From Litorisediminicola beolgyonensis (GTDB taxonomy: Bacteria > Pseudomonadota > Alphaproteobacteria > Rhodobacterales > Rhodobacteraceae): DNA of 64,000 nucleotides. A program made the position numbers and the translations under genes. Positions 25,319 through 33,708 of the stretch are shown piece after piece. The stretch's first letter is position 1. Each line of letters opens with the position of its first letter. The stretch lies in contig NZ_JBHTMU010000015.1 in assembly GCF_042679605.1 (NCBI RefSeq), positions 1 through 64,000 of the forward strand. The letters run 5' to 3'. The notes under the pieces are model-generated. The model was not told the origin of the DNA, did not search any database, and worked only from the letters and a program-made list of their open reading frames with translations.

Positions 25319-26275
25319 TTAGCAATCAGGCCTTGCGTAGGTCAGCCGCTTCCCGACCACACCACGCAGCGCAATCGCGCCTCGCTCCGCATCATCCACA
25401 CCGTTCGCCATGCGGTTGTTGTAACGGAAGTCAAACTCGGCAGCGTAGCGGTGCAGATGTTGCTTGTCACAGCGCTGGTACACGCCCTTCATGCCGCGCT
25501 TGAAAATGCTGTAGAAGCCCTCGACCGTGTTGGTGTGGATCGCGCGGTTCTCAAGGTTCACATACTCGCCTGCGCTGTGGTTCGTCCAACCGTGGCCTGC
25601 AAAGTCGTCGGCAAGAGTGCGATACTGGAGCGCCTCGTCGGTCATAACGTGCGCCTCTGCGGCGATATTCTCGCGCAGGATCGGCACCAGCGTAGACTTC
25701 TTGAGGTCGTCCACAATGATGCTCTTGGCGGTGCCGGTAGTGCGATCTACGAGCGTCAGCATCTTGTTCTTGTGCGCGCCACCACGGGCCTTAGCGGGCT
25801 TCTTTTAGGCCGTGCCGATGAAAGTCTCGTCCACTTCGACGGTGCCGCCACCAGAGCCAAACGGGGCCAGCGCGCCGGAGCGCATGCACTCACGGATGCG
25901 ATGGGTCAGAAACCAGGCGCTCTTGTAGGTGATGCCGAGAACGCGGTGCAGCTGGTGGCTGCTGATGCCCTTCTTGCTGGAAACCATGAGGTGGATCGCC
26001 TGTAGCCACAGGTGCATTTCAATGTGGCTTTCCTCGAAGATCGTGCCCTTGCGAACCGTGAACTGCTTGCGGCACTCGCGGCACTTCCACAGGCCGTGGC
26101 GCTCTTTGCCTTCCGGGTGCTTCTTGCTCGGCTTGGTGCGAACGCCCGTCAGGCGATAAGCGCAGTCCACGACGCCGCAGTGCGGGCACACCGGACCGTC
26201 CTGCCAGATGATGCTCTCAACGTGCGCAAACGCTGCGGCTTCATCGTGCATGTAGGGGGCGGATAGGACAGACAT
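25319..26275 (-). pseudogene. IS1595-family transposase interrupted by an in-frame stop
   Basis: The N-terminal part (156 residues from 26275) has the zinc ribbon (CPHCG, CRECRKQF) and ends in the first DDE motif region VEVDETFIGTA. A TAA at 25805-25807 stops it. The same frame then continues without break (KKPAKARGGAHKNKMLTLVD) to the second acidic motif VMTDEAL and HTNTVEGFYSIFKRGMKGVY, down to 25319. The total of 319 codons including both stops is normal for the family. A point mutation (for example AAA or GAA to TAA), readthrough or a sequencing error would each explain it. Confidence 0.88.
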
Positions 26276-26319
26276 GGCGGGTTCCTCAACTCTATGACTT
26301 AAATATAGGAATCCCGCTT

Positions 26320-26343
26320 GGGTTTGTCAAATATACAATCGCC
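26320..26343 (-). repeat. Right terminal inverted repeat
   Basis: Exact reverse complement of 23222-23245; lies 44 bases upstream of the transposase start codon. Confidence 0.93.
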
Positions 26344-26351
26344 TATTTTTG
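26344..26351. repeat. 8-bp target site duplication, right
   Basis: TATTTTTG, identical to 23214-23221. Confidence 0.9.
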
Positions 26352-26440
26352 GACAGATGAAGCCTGGGGCGGGCGGCGCTTGAGCGGCGCCGGTCGGCTC
26401 AGGCGGAGGCAGAGGCTGGGGGGCGCTGGTCGCGCGTCGC
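26352..26440. repeat. Right part of repeat copy A, with an acpS 3'-end remnant
   Basis: Continues the interrupted unit (GACAGATGAAGCCTGGGGCG onward) and matches copy B through the acpS stop region (CTCAGGCGGAGG). It then stays weakly similar to the last codons of acpS before diverging. Confidence 0.7.
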
Positions 26441-26463
26441 TGGTTGGCGACGGTGCCTGTGGC

Positions 26464-26575
26464 GCGCGCTGGGGGGCTGTCTGTCCCCCAGACCCCCCGA
26501 GGAATATTTCTGGACAGATGAAGCCTGGGGCGGGCGGCGCTTGAGCGGCGTCGGTCGGCTCAGGCGGAGGTGGGG
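26464..26575 (-). repeat. Repeat copy B, including the acpS 3' end and terminator
   Basis: Nearly identical to the re-joined copy A over roughly 105 bases, with about four substitutions and one inserted base. It contains an imperfect stem CTGGGGG/CCCCCAG and the CCCCCCGAGGAATATTTCTGG tail. It lies just after the acpS stop and probably ends transcription from both sides (acpS leftward, the moaE side rightward). Confidence 0.75.
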
Positions 26576-26973
26576 GTCAGGGGGCGCGCTTCGATCACCA
26601 CGAAGGCCTGCGCCCAGGGGTGATCGTCGGTGAGCGTGACGTGGATGATCGCCTCGTGACCCGGCGGTGTCATCGCGGCCAGCCTCTCGGCGGCCCAGCC
26701 GGTCACCTGCATTACCGGCTGCCCGGTCCGCAGATTCGAGACGGCCATGTCCTTCCAGGCGATGCCCATCCTGAGGCCGGTGCCGAGCGCCTTGGAGCAG
26801 GCCTCCTTGGCGGCCCAGCGTTTGGCATAGGTGCCGGGCGTGTCGGCGCGGGCCTCGGCCTTGCGCTGTTCGGTCTCGGTGAAGACCCGGTTGCGGAAGC
26901 GGTCGCCGAACCGCGCCAGCGTGCGCTCGATCCGCTCGATATTGCAGAGATCGGTGCCGATGCCGAGGATCAC
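26560..26973 (-). CDS. acpS: Holo-[acyl-carrier-protein] synthase
   Basis: Transfers 4'-phosphopantetheine to acyl carrier protein. The 137 residues begin at GTG (26973) with ILGIGTDLCNIERIERTL, including the Mg-binding Asp, and contain WAAKEACSKALGTG with the catalytic Glu-Lys segment. The GTG overlaps the deaminase stop (GTGA). In related genomes lepB normally follows acpS; here the transposon and the repeat lie there instead. Confidence 0.94.
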   Translation of the reverse strand: MILGIGTDLCNIERIERTLARFGDRFRNRVFTETEQRKAEARADTPGTYAKRWAAKEACSKALGTGLRMGIAWKDMAVSNLRTGQPVMQVTGWAAERLAAMTPPGHEAIIHVTLTDDHPWAQAFVVIEARPLTPTSA

Positions 26974-27422
26974 CTGTAGATCTCCCGGACGCGCTCCTGC
27001 CCGAGCCCGCCGCGCCAGTGGAAGGGCTCTTTGGAGGCGGCGGCGAAATCCGCGATCGAGAAGGCCGGGAACTGGAAGAAGGCAGGGGCTTCGTCCTGGG
27101 TCATGGCGAAGAGGAGCCGGTCGATCCCGGCCCAGCGCATCGCCGCGAGGCACATCTCGCAGGGCTGCATGGAGGCGATGAGCGTCGCGCCTGAGAGATC
27201 GGTGTCGCCCCGGGCCTCCGCGGCGCGGGCGATGGCGACGATCTCGGCGTGGCGCGACGGGTCGCAGGTGGTCGAGACCTCGTTGGCCTCGAGCGCGAGA
27301 ATGCGGTCGCCCTGCAGGACGGCGGCGGTGAAGACCACGCCGCCCGTCTCCTGGTGGCGCGCCAGCGCGAGGTCGATGACGGCCTCGAGCGCGTGGGTCT
27401 CTGCGGCGGTGGGCTCGATCAT
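26970..27422 (-). CDS. CMP/dCMP-type nucleoside deaminase
   Basis: A 150-residue zinc deaminase: HAEIVAI supplies the His and catalytic Glu, and MQPCEMCLAAMRWAG supplies the two Cys ligands. The length and the C-terminal FFQFPAF and HWRGG segments are unlike TadA, so guanine deaminase or another nucleobase deaminase is also possible. It overlaps both neighbours by 4 bases, within the pdxJ-acpS operon. Confidence 0.8.
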   Translation of the reverse strand: MIEPTAAETHALEAVIDLALARHQETGGVVFTAAVLQGDRILALEANEVSTTCDPSRHAEIVAIARAAEARGDTDLSGATLIASMQPCEMCLAAMRWAGIDRLLFAMTQDEAPAFFQFPAFSIADFAAASKEPFHWRGGLGQERVREIYR

Positions 27423-27877
27423 CGGAGCGCGTTCTCGGCGCGGACCGTGCCTTGCGCCTGGTTCACGGTGATCGTCAGGCGGGCGGGGCGGGGGGCGGTC
27501 TCGCCGTAGAGAAATGCAGGGCTCCCGACGCTGAGCCCGGTGGCGGGGTCGTAGCGGGCCTCGGCCTCGGAGAGGAACAGCCATTGGAATCCCATCTCGC
27601 CCTCATGCGAGATCAGCGTGCAGGCCTGGAAGGGCGCGGAGGGGTCGGGATGGCGGACAAGAAGATGCGAGGAGCAGCAGGCCGGTTCGCCATCGGTGTC
27701 GAGATGGAGGAGGCTGATCGCGCCGTTGGCGTAACTTCGCACGCCCTCGTCCGCGGGCAGGATCAGGAACTGCGCGCCGGCCTCGAACGTGTCGCAGCTG
27801 CGCAGGCTCGCGGCTGAGGCGGGCGCGGCGGCAAGCGCCAGCGGCAGGAGCGCGTGGAGGAGGACCGCGCGCCTCAT
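27419..27877 (-). CDS. Secreted protein of unknown function
   Basis: A 152-residue protein with a signal peptide (MRRAVLLHALLPLALAAAPASA). The mature part has four or five Cys (SCDTF, PACCSSH, ACTL) and is beta-rich, so it is probably a disulfide-bonded periplasmic domain. No family recognised. It overlaps its downstream gene and the pdxJ end by 4 bases each. Confidence 0.65.
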   Translation of the reverse strand: MRRAVLLHALLPLALAAAPASAASLRSCDTFEAGAQFLILPADEGVRSYANGAISLLHLDTDGEPACCSSHLLVRHPDPSAPFQACTLISHEGEMGFQWLFLSEAEARYDPATGLSVGSPAFLYGETAPRPARLTITVNQAQGTVRAENALR

Positions 27878-28623
27878 CCGCGCGCCGCGTCCATCACCCG
27901 GCGCATCTCGGCGATGGAGGCGTCGAGGCCGCGGAAGATCGCCTCGCCGATCAGGAAATGCCCGATATTCAGCTCGCGCAGCTCGGGGAACGCGGCGATC
28001 GGGCCGACCGTGTCATAGGTCAGCCCGTGCCCGGCATGGACCTCGAGACCGAGCTCATGGGCGAAGGCCGACATCTCGCGCAGCCGCTCGAGCTCGGCGT
28101 CGCGCGCGTCGAAGCGGCCCTCGGCGTGGAAGTCGCAATAGGCGCCGGTATGCAGCTCGACGACCGCCGCACCGATGCGGCGCGCGGCTTCGATCTGCGG
28201 GCGGTCGGCGGCGATGAAGATCGAGACCCGGCAGCCCGCGTCGCGCAAGGGCGCGATGAAATGCGCGAGGCGGTTCTCGTCCTTCGCGACCTCGAGACCG
28301 CCCTCGGTGGTGCGCTCCTCGCGCTTCTCGGGGACGATGCAGACGGCGTGCGGGCGGTAGCGCAGCGCGATCTCCTGCATCTCGTCGGTCGCGGCCATCT
28401 CGAAATTGAGCGGCACCGACAGCGCCTCGGTCAGCGCGTCGATATCGCTGTCGCGGATGTGGCGGCGATCCTCGCGCAGATGCGCGGTGATGCCGTCGGC
28501 CCCGGCCTGTTCGGCCTGGAGCGCGGCGCGCACGGGATCGGGATAGGCCGAGCCGCGCGCGTTCCGGACGGTGGCGACATGGTCGATATTGACGCCGAGG
28601 CGCAATTTCTCGGATGCGGTCAC
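27874..28623 (-). CDS. pdxJ: Pyridoxine 5'-phosphate synthase
   Basis: Last step of the DXP-dependent vitamin B6 pathway. The 249 residues start with LRLGVNIDHVATVRNARG, a family signature, and show ITAHLREDRRHI, the Glu in MQEIALRY and the C-terminal HAGHGLTYDTV and NIGHFLIGEAIF. The product, PLP, is used by the aminotransferase elsewhere in the window. Confidence 0.96.
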   Translation of the reverse strand: MTASEKLRLGVNIDHVATVRNARGSAYPDPVRAALQAEQAGADGITAHLREDRRHIRDSDIDALTEALSVPLNFEMAATDEMQEIALRYRPHAVCIVPEKREERTTEGGLEVAKDENRLAHFIAPLRDAGCRVSIFIAADRPQIEAARRIGAAVVELHTGAYCDFHAEGRFDARDAELERLREMSAFAHELGLEVHAGHGLTYDTVGPIAAFPELRELNIGHFLIGEAIFRGLDASIAEMRRVMDAARG

Positions 28624-28655
28624 GGGGCGATCCTCCGGGTGGTGCTGGTCGATAC

Positions 28656-29309
28656 CTAATCCGCGGCGGAGCCGCCGTCAGCCTGTTTCTTCTTGGCTTT
28701 CAAGGCGGCGAACTTGGCCTTGAGGATGCCGCGGCGGCGGTTCTGATAGGCGCGGATCAGCGGCACGGACAGGTAGTAGCAGACGAGCGCGGTGATGATG
28801 CCGGGCAGGATGCCGCCCACGAGATAGGGGTAGAAGACCTCCTGGTAGAAGATCGACAGCCCGGTCCAGTCGGCCTCGGCGCGGGTGAAGAGCGCCGCGA
28901 TGTTCTCCCAAAGATCGTGGCCCGCCTGCGAGAAGGCGCGGGCGAGGCCGTGATGGGTCTCGGGGTCGCGATCGACGCCAAGGAGCCAGTAGCCGGTCTG
29001 GAGCGACACCATGCCGATGGGCAGATAGGTCAGCGGGTTGCCGAAGAAGGTCGCCAGAAGCGCCGCGAGGACGTTGCCGCGCAGGACCAGCGCCAGGAGG
29101 CCCGCGATGACGAAATGCAGGCCGTAGAAAGGGGTGAAGGTGGTGAAGACCCCGGCGAAGATGCCGCGAGCGATCCGCTCGGGCGGGTCTGGAAGCCGGT
29201 GCAGGCGATGCTGGACATAGCGCGCGGCGCGGCCCCAGCCGCCCTTGGGCCAGAGCGCGCGGAGCATGCGCTTCCAGATCGGCTGCCTGTCGCGGCGCTT
29301 GAAGACCAA
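28656..29309 (-). CDS. DUF2062 domain membrane protein
   Basis: A 217-residue protein with three or four hydrophobic segments and the DUF2062 core (ARGIFAGVFTTFTPFYGLHFVIAG, GNPLTYLPIG). Function unknown. The basic C-terminus (KAKFAALKAKKKQ) should be cytoplasmic. It sits between relA/spoT and pdxJ, an arrangement seen in related bacteria. Confidence 0.85.
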   Translation of the reverse strand: MVFKRRDRQPIWKRMLRALWPKGGWGRAARYVQHRLHRLPDPPERIARGIFAGVFTTFTPFYGLHFVIAGLLALVLRGNVLAALLATFFGNPLTYLPIGMVSLQTGYWLLGVDRDPETHHGLARAFSQAGHDLWENIAALFTRAEADWTGLSIFYQEVFYPYLVGGILPGIITALVCYYLSVPLIRAYQNRRRGILKAKFAALKAKKKQADGGSAAD

Positions 29310-29330
29310 GTCCCGCTCCCTTTCGTCCCG

Positions 29331-31475
29331 TCACTCCGCCGCGTTGCGCGGTCGATCCTGTTCATGGTCGCGGTCTCGGACGCGAACCACGGCGGCGACA
29401 TCGCTTTCGGCTTCGAGCGCGGACATCACCGAATGAAGGTGCTCAGCATCGCTCAGGGCTATGTCGATCGTGAGGCGATAAAAGTCCGGTTTCCGGTCGA
29501 TGAACTGCAGGTCTGAGATATTGGCGTTCTGTTCGCCGATCAATGTGCAAATCCGTCCCAACACGCCAGCGTCATTGCCGATCGTCAATTCGAGGCTGAC
29601 GGGGTAGATCGGCGCGTGGTCGCCCGAGGCCCAATGCAGGTCGATCCAGCGATCCGGCTCGTTCTCGACATCGGCGAGGCGCGCGCAATCGATGGCGTGG
29701 ACGATCACGCCCTGGCCGCGCCGGACGATGCCGACGATGCGCTCGCCGGGGAGCGGCTGGCAGCAGGAGGCGCGCTCGAAACCCTGGTCGGGCTCGAGGC
29801 CGATCACCGCGCGGCTGGGCTCGACGCCGGTCTGCTTGCGCGGGGCGAGGTCCGGATAGACCGCCTCCACGACATCGCGGGCGGTGATCTCGGCTGAGCC
29901 GAGCCGTGCCAGCAGCGTGTCGGCGTCGTCGAGCCGGAGCGTCCGCGCGGCGGTGTCGAGCACCTTGTCGGAGGCCTTCTTGCCGACATGCTCGAAGGCC
30001 GAGCGGGCCAGCTCGCGCCCGAGCTTGATGTAGCGCTCGCGGTTGGCTTCGCGCAGGGAGCGGCGGATCGCGGACTTGGCCTTGCCGGTCGTGGCGATGT
30101 CGAGCCAGGTCGCCTGCGGGGTCTGGCCCTCGGCGGTGATGATCTCGACCGACTGCCCGTTCTTGAGCCGGGTCCAGAGCGGCACGCGCAGCCCGTCGAC
30201 CTTGGCGCCGACGCAGCCCGCGCCGATCCGGGTGTGGATCGCATAGGCGAAATCGAGCGGCGTCGCGCCCTTGGGCATCCGCACCACGTCGCCCTTGGGC
30301 GTGAAGCAAAAGACCTGGTCGGAATACATCTCGAGCTTCACCGCCTCCATGAAGGCGTCGTGATCCTCTTCGGCGTCGAACTGTTCGGTCAGCGACGCGA
30401 TCCAGCGCGCCGGATCGACCGCAAAGGGGTTCTGGGCACGCACGCCGTCGCGATAGGACCAGTGCGCCGCGACGCCGGTCTCGGCGACCTCGTGCATCTG
30501 GCGGGTGCGGATCTGCACTTCGACACGCTTGCCGTCGCGGCCCGAGACGGTGGTGTGGATCGAGCGGTAGCCGTTCGACTTGGGCTGGCTGATATAGTCC
30601 TTGAACCGGCCCGGCACCGCGCGCCAGCGGCGGTGGATGGCGCCGAGCGCGGCGTAACAGTCGGATTCGGAGCGGGTGATGACGCGGAAGCCGTAGATGT
30701 CGGAGAGGCGCGAGAAGCCCATCTCCTTTTCCTGCATCTTGCGCCAGATCGAATAGGGCTTCTTGGCGCGCCCGAAGACATCCGCCTCGATCTTCATCTT
30801 GTCGAGCTCGATGCGCATGTCCGAGGTGATCCGGTGGATCACGTCACCGGTCTCGCGCTGGAGCGTGATGAAGCGGCGGATGATCGAGGCGCGGGCCTCG
30901 GGATTGAGGACGCGGAAGGCGAGGTCCTCGAGCTCCTCGCGCATCCACTGCATGCCCATCCGGCCCGCCAGCGGCGCGTAGATGTCCATCGTCTCGCGCG
31001 CCTTCTGGACCTGCTTCTCATGCGCCATCGCCTTGATGGTGCGCATGTTGTGCAGACGGTCGGCGAGCTTCACGAGGATCACCCGCAGGTCCCGCGACAT
31101 CGCCATGAAGAGCTTGCGGAAGTTCTCGGCCTGCTTGGTCTCGGTCGAGGAGAGCTGGAGGTTGGTCAGCTTGGTGACGCCGTCGACCAGAAGTGCGATC
31201 TCCTCGCCGAAGCGCTTGGAGATCTCGGCATAGGTCGACTTGGTGTCTTCGATGGTGTCGTGCAGGAGCGCGGTGACGATGGTGGCATCGTCGAGCTGCT
31301 GCTCGGTCAGGATCGCCGCGACGGCGACCGGATGCGTGAAATAGGGCTCGCCCGAGCGGCGCACCTGCCCCTCATGCATCGCGCGGCCGTAATCATAGGC
31401 CGCGCGGATCAGCGTCTCATTGGTCTTGGGGTTGTAGTTGCGGACAAGCGCGATGAGGTCTTCGGCCGCGATCAT
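29331..31475 (-). CDS. RelA/SpoT family (p)ppGpp synthetase/hydrolase
   Basis: Single long RSH protein of 714 residues, the stringent-response regulator. The N-terminal HD hydrolase domain is intact (HPVAVAAILTEQ, LLHDTIEDT), so it is probably bifunctional. The synthetase domain has YGFRVITRSESDCYAALG and KSNGYRSIHTTV. A TGS domain (VRMPKGATPLDFAYAIHT) and a C-terminal ACT domain follow. Alphaproteobacteria usually have just one such enzyme. Confidence 0.94.
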   Translation of the reverse strand: MIAAEDLIALVRNYNPKTNETLIRAAYDYGRAMHEGQVRRSGEPYFTHPVAVAAILTEQQLDDATIVTALLHDTIEDTKSTYAEISKRFGEEIALLVDGVTKLTNLQLSSTETKQAENFRKLFMAMSRDLRVILVKLADRLHNMRTIKAMAHEKQVQKARETMDIYAPLAGRMGMQWMREELEDLAFRVLNPEARASIIRRFITLQRETGDVIHRITSDMRIELDKMKIEADVFGRAKKPYSIWRKMQEKEMGFSRLSDIYGFRVITRSESDCYAALGAIHRRWRAVPGRFKDYISQPKSNGYRSIHTTVSGRDGKRVEVQIRTRQMHEVAETGVAAHWSYRDGVRAQNPFAVDPARWIASLTEQFDAEEDHDAFMEAVKLEMYSDQVFCFTPKGDVVRMPKGATPLDFAYAIHTRIGAGCVGAKVDGLRVPLWTRLKNGQSVEIITAEGQTPQATWLDIATTGKAKSAIRRSLREANRERYIKLGRELARSAFEHVGKKASDKVLDTAARTLRLDDADTLLARLGSAEITARDVVEAVYPDLAPRKQTGVEPSRAVIGLEPDQGFERASCCQPLPGERIVGIVRRGQGVIVHAIDCARLADVENEPDRWIDLHWASGDHAPIYPVSLELTIGNDAGVLGRICTLIGEQNANISDLQFIDRKPDFYRLTIDIALSDAEHLHSVMSALEAESDVAAVVRVRDRDHEQDRPRNAAE

Positions 31476-31511
31476 CCACTACAGTTCCCAAACGGCCCCG
31501 GGGGGCGTGTT

Positions 31512-31865
31512 TCAGCCTTCGCCCTGCGCCTCCATGAGCGCGCGCAGGAGCTTCTCCTCGGACATGTCGTCGTCCTGAGGCTTGTCGGGCTCGGAGCCCA
31601 TCAGGAGCGCCATGGCGTCGTCCTCGGGCTCGTCGACCTCGATCTGGGTCTGGTTCGACTCGATCAGCCGCTCACGCAGCTCGTCGGCCGATTGGGTCTC
31701 CTCGGCGATCTCGCGCAGGGCAACGACGGGGTTCTTGTCGTTGTCCCGGTCGACGGTGAGCGCACCGCCGGAAGAGATCTCGCGGGCGCGATGCGCGGCG
31801 AGCATCACCAGCTCGAAGCGGTTCGGGACCTTGTCGACGCAATCTTCTACCGTCACGCGGGCCAT
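31512..31865 (-). CDS. rpoZ: RNA polymerase omega subunit
   Basis: A 117-residue protein beginning MARVTVEDCVDKVPNRFELV and containing the helix AAHRAREISSG. Omega helps assemble RNA polymerase and contributes to ppGpp binding. The acidic C-terminal extension is typical of alphaproteobacteria. It is followed directly by relA/spoT, the normal pairing. Confidence 0.95.
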   Translation of the reverse strand: MARVTVEDCVDKVPNRFELVMLAAHRAREISSGGALTVDRDNDKNPVVALREIAEETQSADELRERLIESNQTQIEVDEPEDDAMALLMGSEPDKPQDDDMSEEKLLRALMEAQGEG

Positions 31866-31946
31866 GGATGTCTCCAGTCAATCGGTCTGTCGTCAGAAGT
31901 GGCACCCCTAACCCGAATGAAATGTCTTGACAAGCCGCCTTTCCGG

Positions 31947-32546
31947 TTAAAACGGCGTGATCTCCGCCCGCGCACCGGGTCCGAGCGCGGCCAGCATCTC
32001 GGTCACGCTCAGGTCCGTGACGGGGTGGCGCCAGCCGGGCGCGATGTCGGCAAGCGGCACCAGGACGAAGGCGCGGTCGGCCAGCCGCGGATGCGGCAGG
32101 ATCAGCTCGCCCGGCGCGAGACGCTGCTGCTCACCGAGCGTTAGGTCGCGCCAGTCCTCCCAGGTGGCGCGGTCCGGGCGGACGGCGTCTCCGGCGGCGA
32201 TCAGGTCCAGGTCGAGCGTGCGCGACGCCCATCGCCGCTCGCGCCTGCGCTCGAAGCGCGCCTCGATCCGATGGAGCGCGGCGAGGATCTCCTCAGGCGT
32301 GTATCCGTCTCTCTCGGGGGCGATAAGCGCGGCGGCATTGACGTAATCCGGACCCGCGCCGGGCGGAAAACAGGGGGTGGAATAGAAGCGGCTGAGGCGA
32401 CGCAGCCGCAATCCCTCGTGCCCGAGTTCGCGAATGGCCGCGCCGAGAATCCCGATCGGAGACACGTCTCCGAGAGCCATGTTTGATCCCAGCGCGATGA
32501 TCGAGTGTTGCCCGAAATATGGAATGGTTCTATCCTTTTGCGACAA
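31947..32546 (-). CDS. folK: 2-amino-4-hydroxy-6-hydroxymethyldihydropteridine diphosphokinase
   Basis: Pyrophosphorylates the pterin in folate synthesis. Visible motifs are ALGSNMALGD, the catalytic segment RRWASRTLDLDLIAAGD and the C-terminal LPHPRLADRAFVLVPLADI. The 199-residue form starts at 32546; about 14 residues precede the first core strand, so a later start is conceivable. A second folate gene, folC, lies at the left edge. Confidence 0.92.
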   Translation of the reverse strand: MSQKDRTIPYFGQHSIIALGSNMALGDVSPIGILGAAIRELGHEGLRLRRLSRFYSTPCFPPGAGPDYVNAAALIAPERDGYTPEEILAALHRIEARFERRRERRWASRTLDLDLIAAGDAVRPDRATWEDWRDLTLGEQQRLAPGELILPHPRLADRAFVLVPLADIAPGWRHPVTDLSVTEMLAALGPGARAEITPF

Positions 32547-32655
32547 GGTCCACGTCTTGATCCGTCTGATGTTTTGAATAATTACTTCACCAACGGCGTC
32601 GATAATATTCGAACACTGGCATGTGACGCCCCTTCAATTGTCGGAAGGAAATTTG

Positions 32656-33243
32656 ATGTTTTACAAAGATGAGCGATTGGCGTTGTTCATCGATGGGTCG
32701 AACCTTTATGCAGCTGCGAAAGCGCTGGGATTCGATATCGATTACAAGCTTCTAAGACAGGAGTTTGTGCGCCGCGGCAAGATGCTCCGAGCCTTCTACT
32801 ACACGGCCCTGCTCGAGAACGACGACTACTCACCGATTCGTCCTCTGGTTGATTGGCTGCACTACAACGGCTTCACCATGGTGACCAAGCCGGCCAAGGA
32901 ATACACCGACAGCCAGGGCCGACGTAAGGTCAAGGGCAACATGGATATCGAGCTGACGGTCGACGCCATGGAATTGGCGCCGCGTGTCGATCATATCGTG
33001 CTCTTCTCCGGCGATGGCGATTTCCGGCCCCTGGTCGAAAGCCTCCAGCGTCAGGGCGTTCGGGTGTCGGTCGTCTCGACCATTCGCTCGCAGCCGCCGA
33101 TGATCGCCGATGAACTGCGCCGCCAGGCCGATAACTTCATCGAGCTCGACGATCTGCGCGAAACCATCGGCCGCCCTCCGCGCGATCAGCAGGGCACCGG
33201 CGGGAGCGGGCGGAATCTGGAAGTCGCCAGCTCGAACAGCTGA
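32656..33243 (+). CDS. NYN domain (LabA-like) protein
   Basis: About 195 residues with the PIN-like NYN fold: LALFIDGSNLYAAAKALG supplies the first Asp, GNMDIELTVDAMELA the middle acidic residues, and IVLFSGDGDFRPLVESL the last Asp pair. Probably a metal-dependent RNase of the LabA/DUF88 group. The start at 32656 follows GGAAGGAA. It is divergent from folK, and the roughly 110 bases between them are AT-rich and likely hold both promoters. Confidence 0.85.
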   Translation: MFYKDERLALFIDGSNLYAAAKALGFDIDYKLLRQEFVRRGKMLRAFYYTALLENDDYSPIRPLVDWLHYNGFTMVTKPAKEYTDSQGRRKVKGNMDIELTVDAMELAPRVDHIVLFSGDGDFRPLVESLQRQGVRVSVVSTIRSQPPMIADELRRQADNFIELDDLRETIGRPPRDQQGTGGSGRNLEVASSNS

Positions 33244-33270
33244 TCCGGCACGCGCGACACGACGCCAGGG

Positions 33271-33708
33271 ATGCAGGATGTCGCCGCGCTTGTTGGACTG
33301 TTCGCCGCCGCCTTCGGTGCGGCGACCATCCTGCCGTTCCAATCCGAGGTCGTCTTCGTCGCGTTGCAGCTGAAGGAGGCGGCGCCGATCTGGGTGATCG
33401 TCCTGGTGGCGAGCGCCGGGAACATTCTCGGCGCGGTCGTGAACTACGTGCTCGGGATGTTCGCCGAACATTTCCGCGGGCGTCGCTGGTTCCCGGTCTC
33501 GGACGCGCATCTTGAACGCGCCCAGGGCTGGTATGCGCGCTGGGGCGTCTGGACGCTTCTGCTCAGCTGGGCCCCGTTCGGAGACGCCTTCACCGTCATC
33601 GCCGGGATCATGCGCTGTCCCGCCTGGCTCTTCGTGGCGCTGGTCACGCTGGCCAAGACCGGCCGCTACATCGTTCTCGCCTGGGTGACGAACGCGGCGG
33701 CGGCCTAG
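33271..33708 (+). CDS. YqaA family (SNARE-associated/DedA-like) membrane protein
   Basis: A 145-residue membrane protein with four hydrophobic segments. LPFQSEVVFVALQL, SAGNILGAVVNYVLG and the C-terminal LAKTGRYIVLAWVT are typical of YqaA, a short member of the DedA superfamily thought to move lipids or ions. Its stop shares the bases CTAG with the stop of the convergent cytochrome gene. Confidence 0.85.
   Translation: MQDVAALVGLFAAAFGAATILPFQSEVVFVALQLKEAAPIWVIVLVASAGNILGAVVNYVLGMFAEHFRGRRWFPVSDAHLERAQGWYARWGVWTLLLSWAPFGDAFTVIAGIMRCPAWLFVALVTLAKTGRYIVLAWVTNAAAA

Larger units (their letters stand above)
23222..26343. mobile_element. IS1595-family transposon with cargo genes
   Basis: A 3,122-bp element bounded by perfect 24-bp inverted repeats (23222-23245 and 26320-26343) and an exact 8-bp target duplication TATTTTTG. 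An 8-bp duplication and the ISXO2-like transposase fit the IS1595 family. The inside is visibly lower in GC than the chromosome around it. The order is: left repeat, structured leader, Cas2-like ORF (+), 50-aa gene (-), DUF1828/1829-like gene (-), 175-aa gene (-), interrupted transposase (-), right repeat. It sits in the non-coding gap between moaE and acpS, so no chromosomal gene is broken. Confidence 0.92.
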
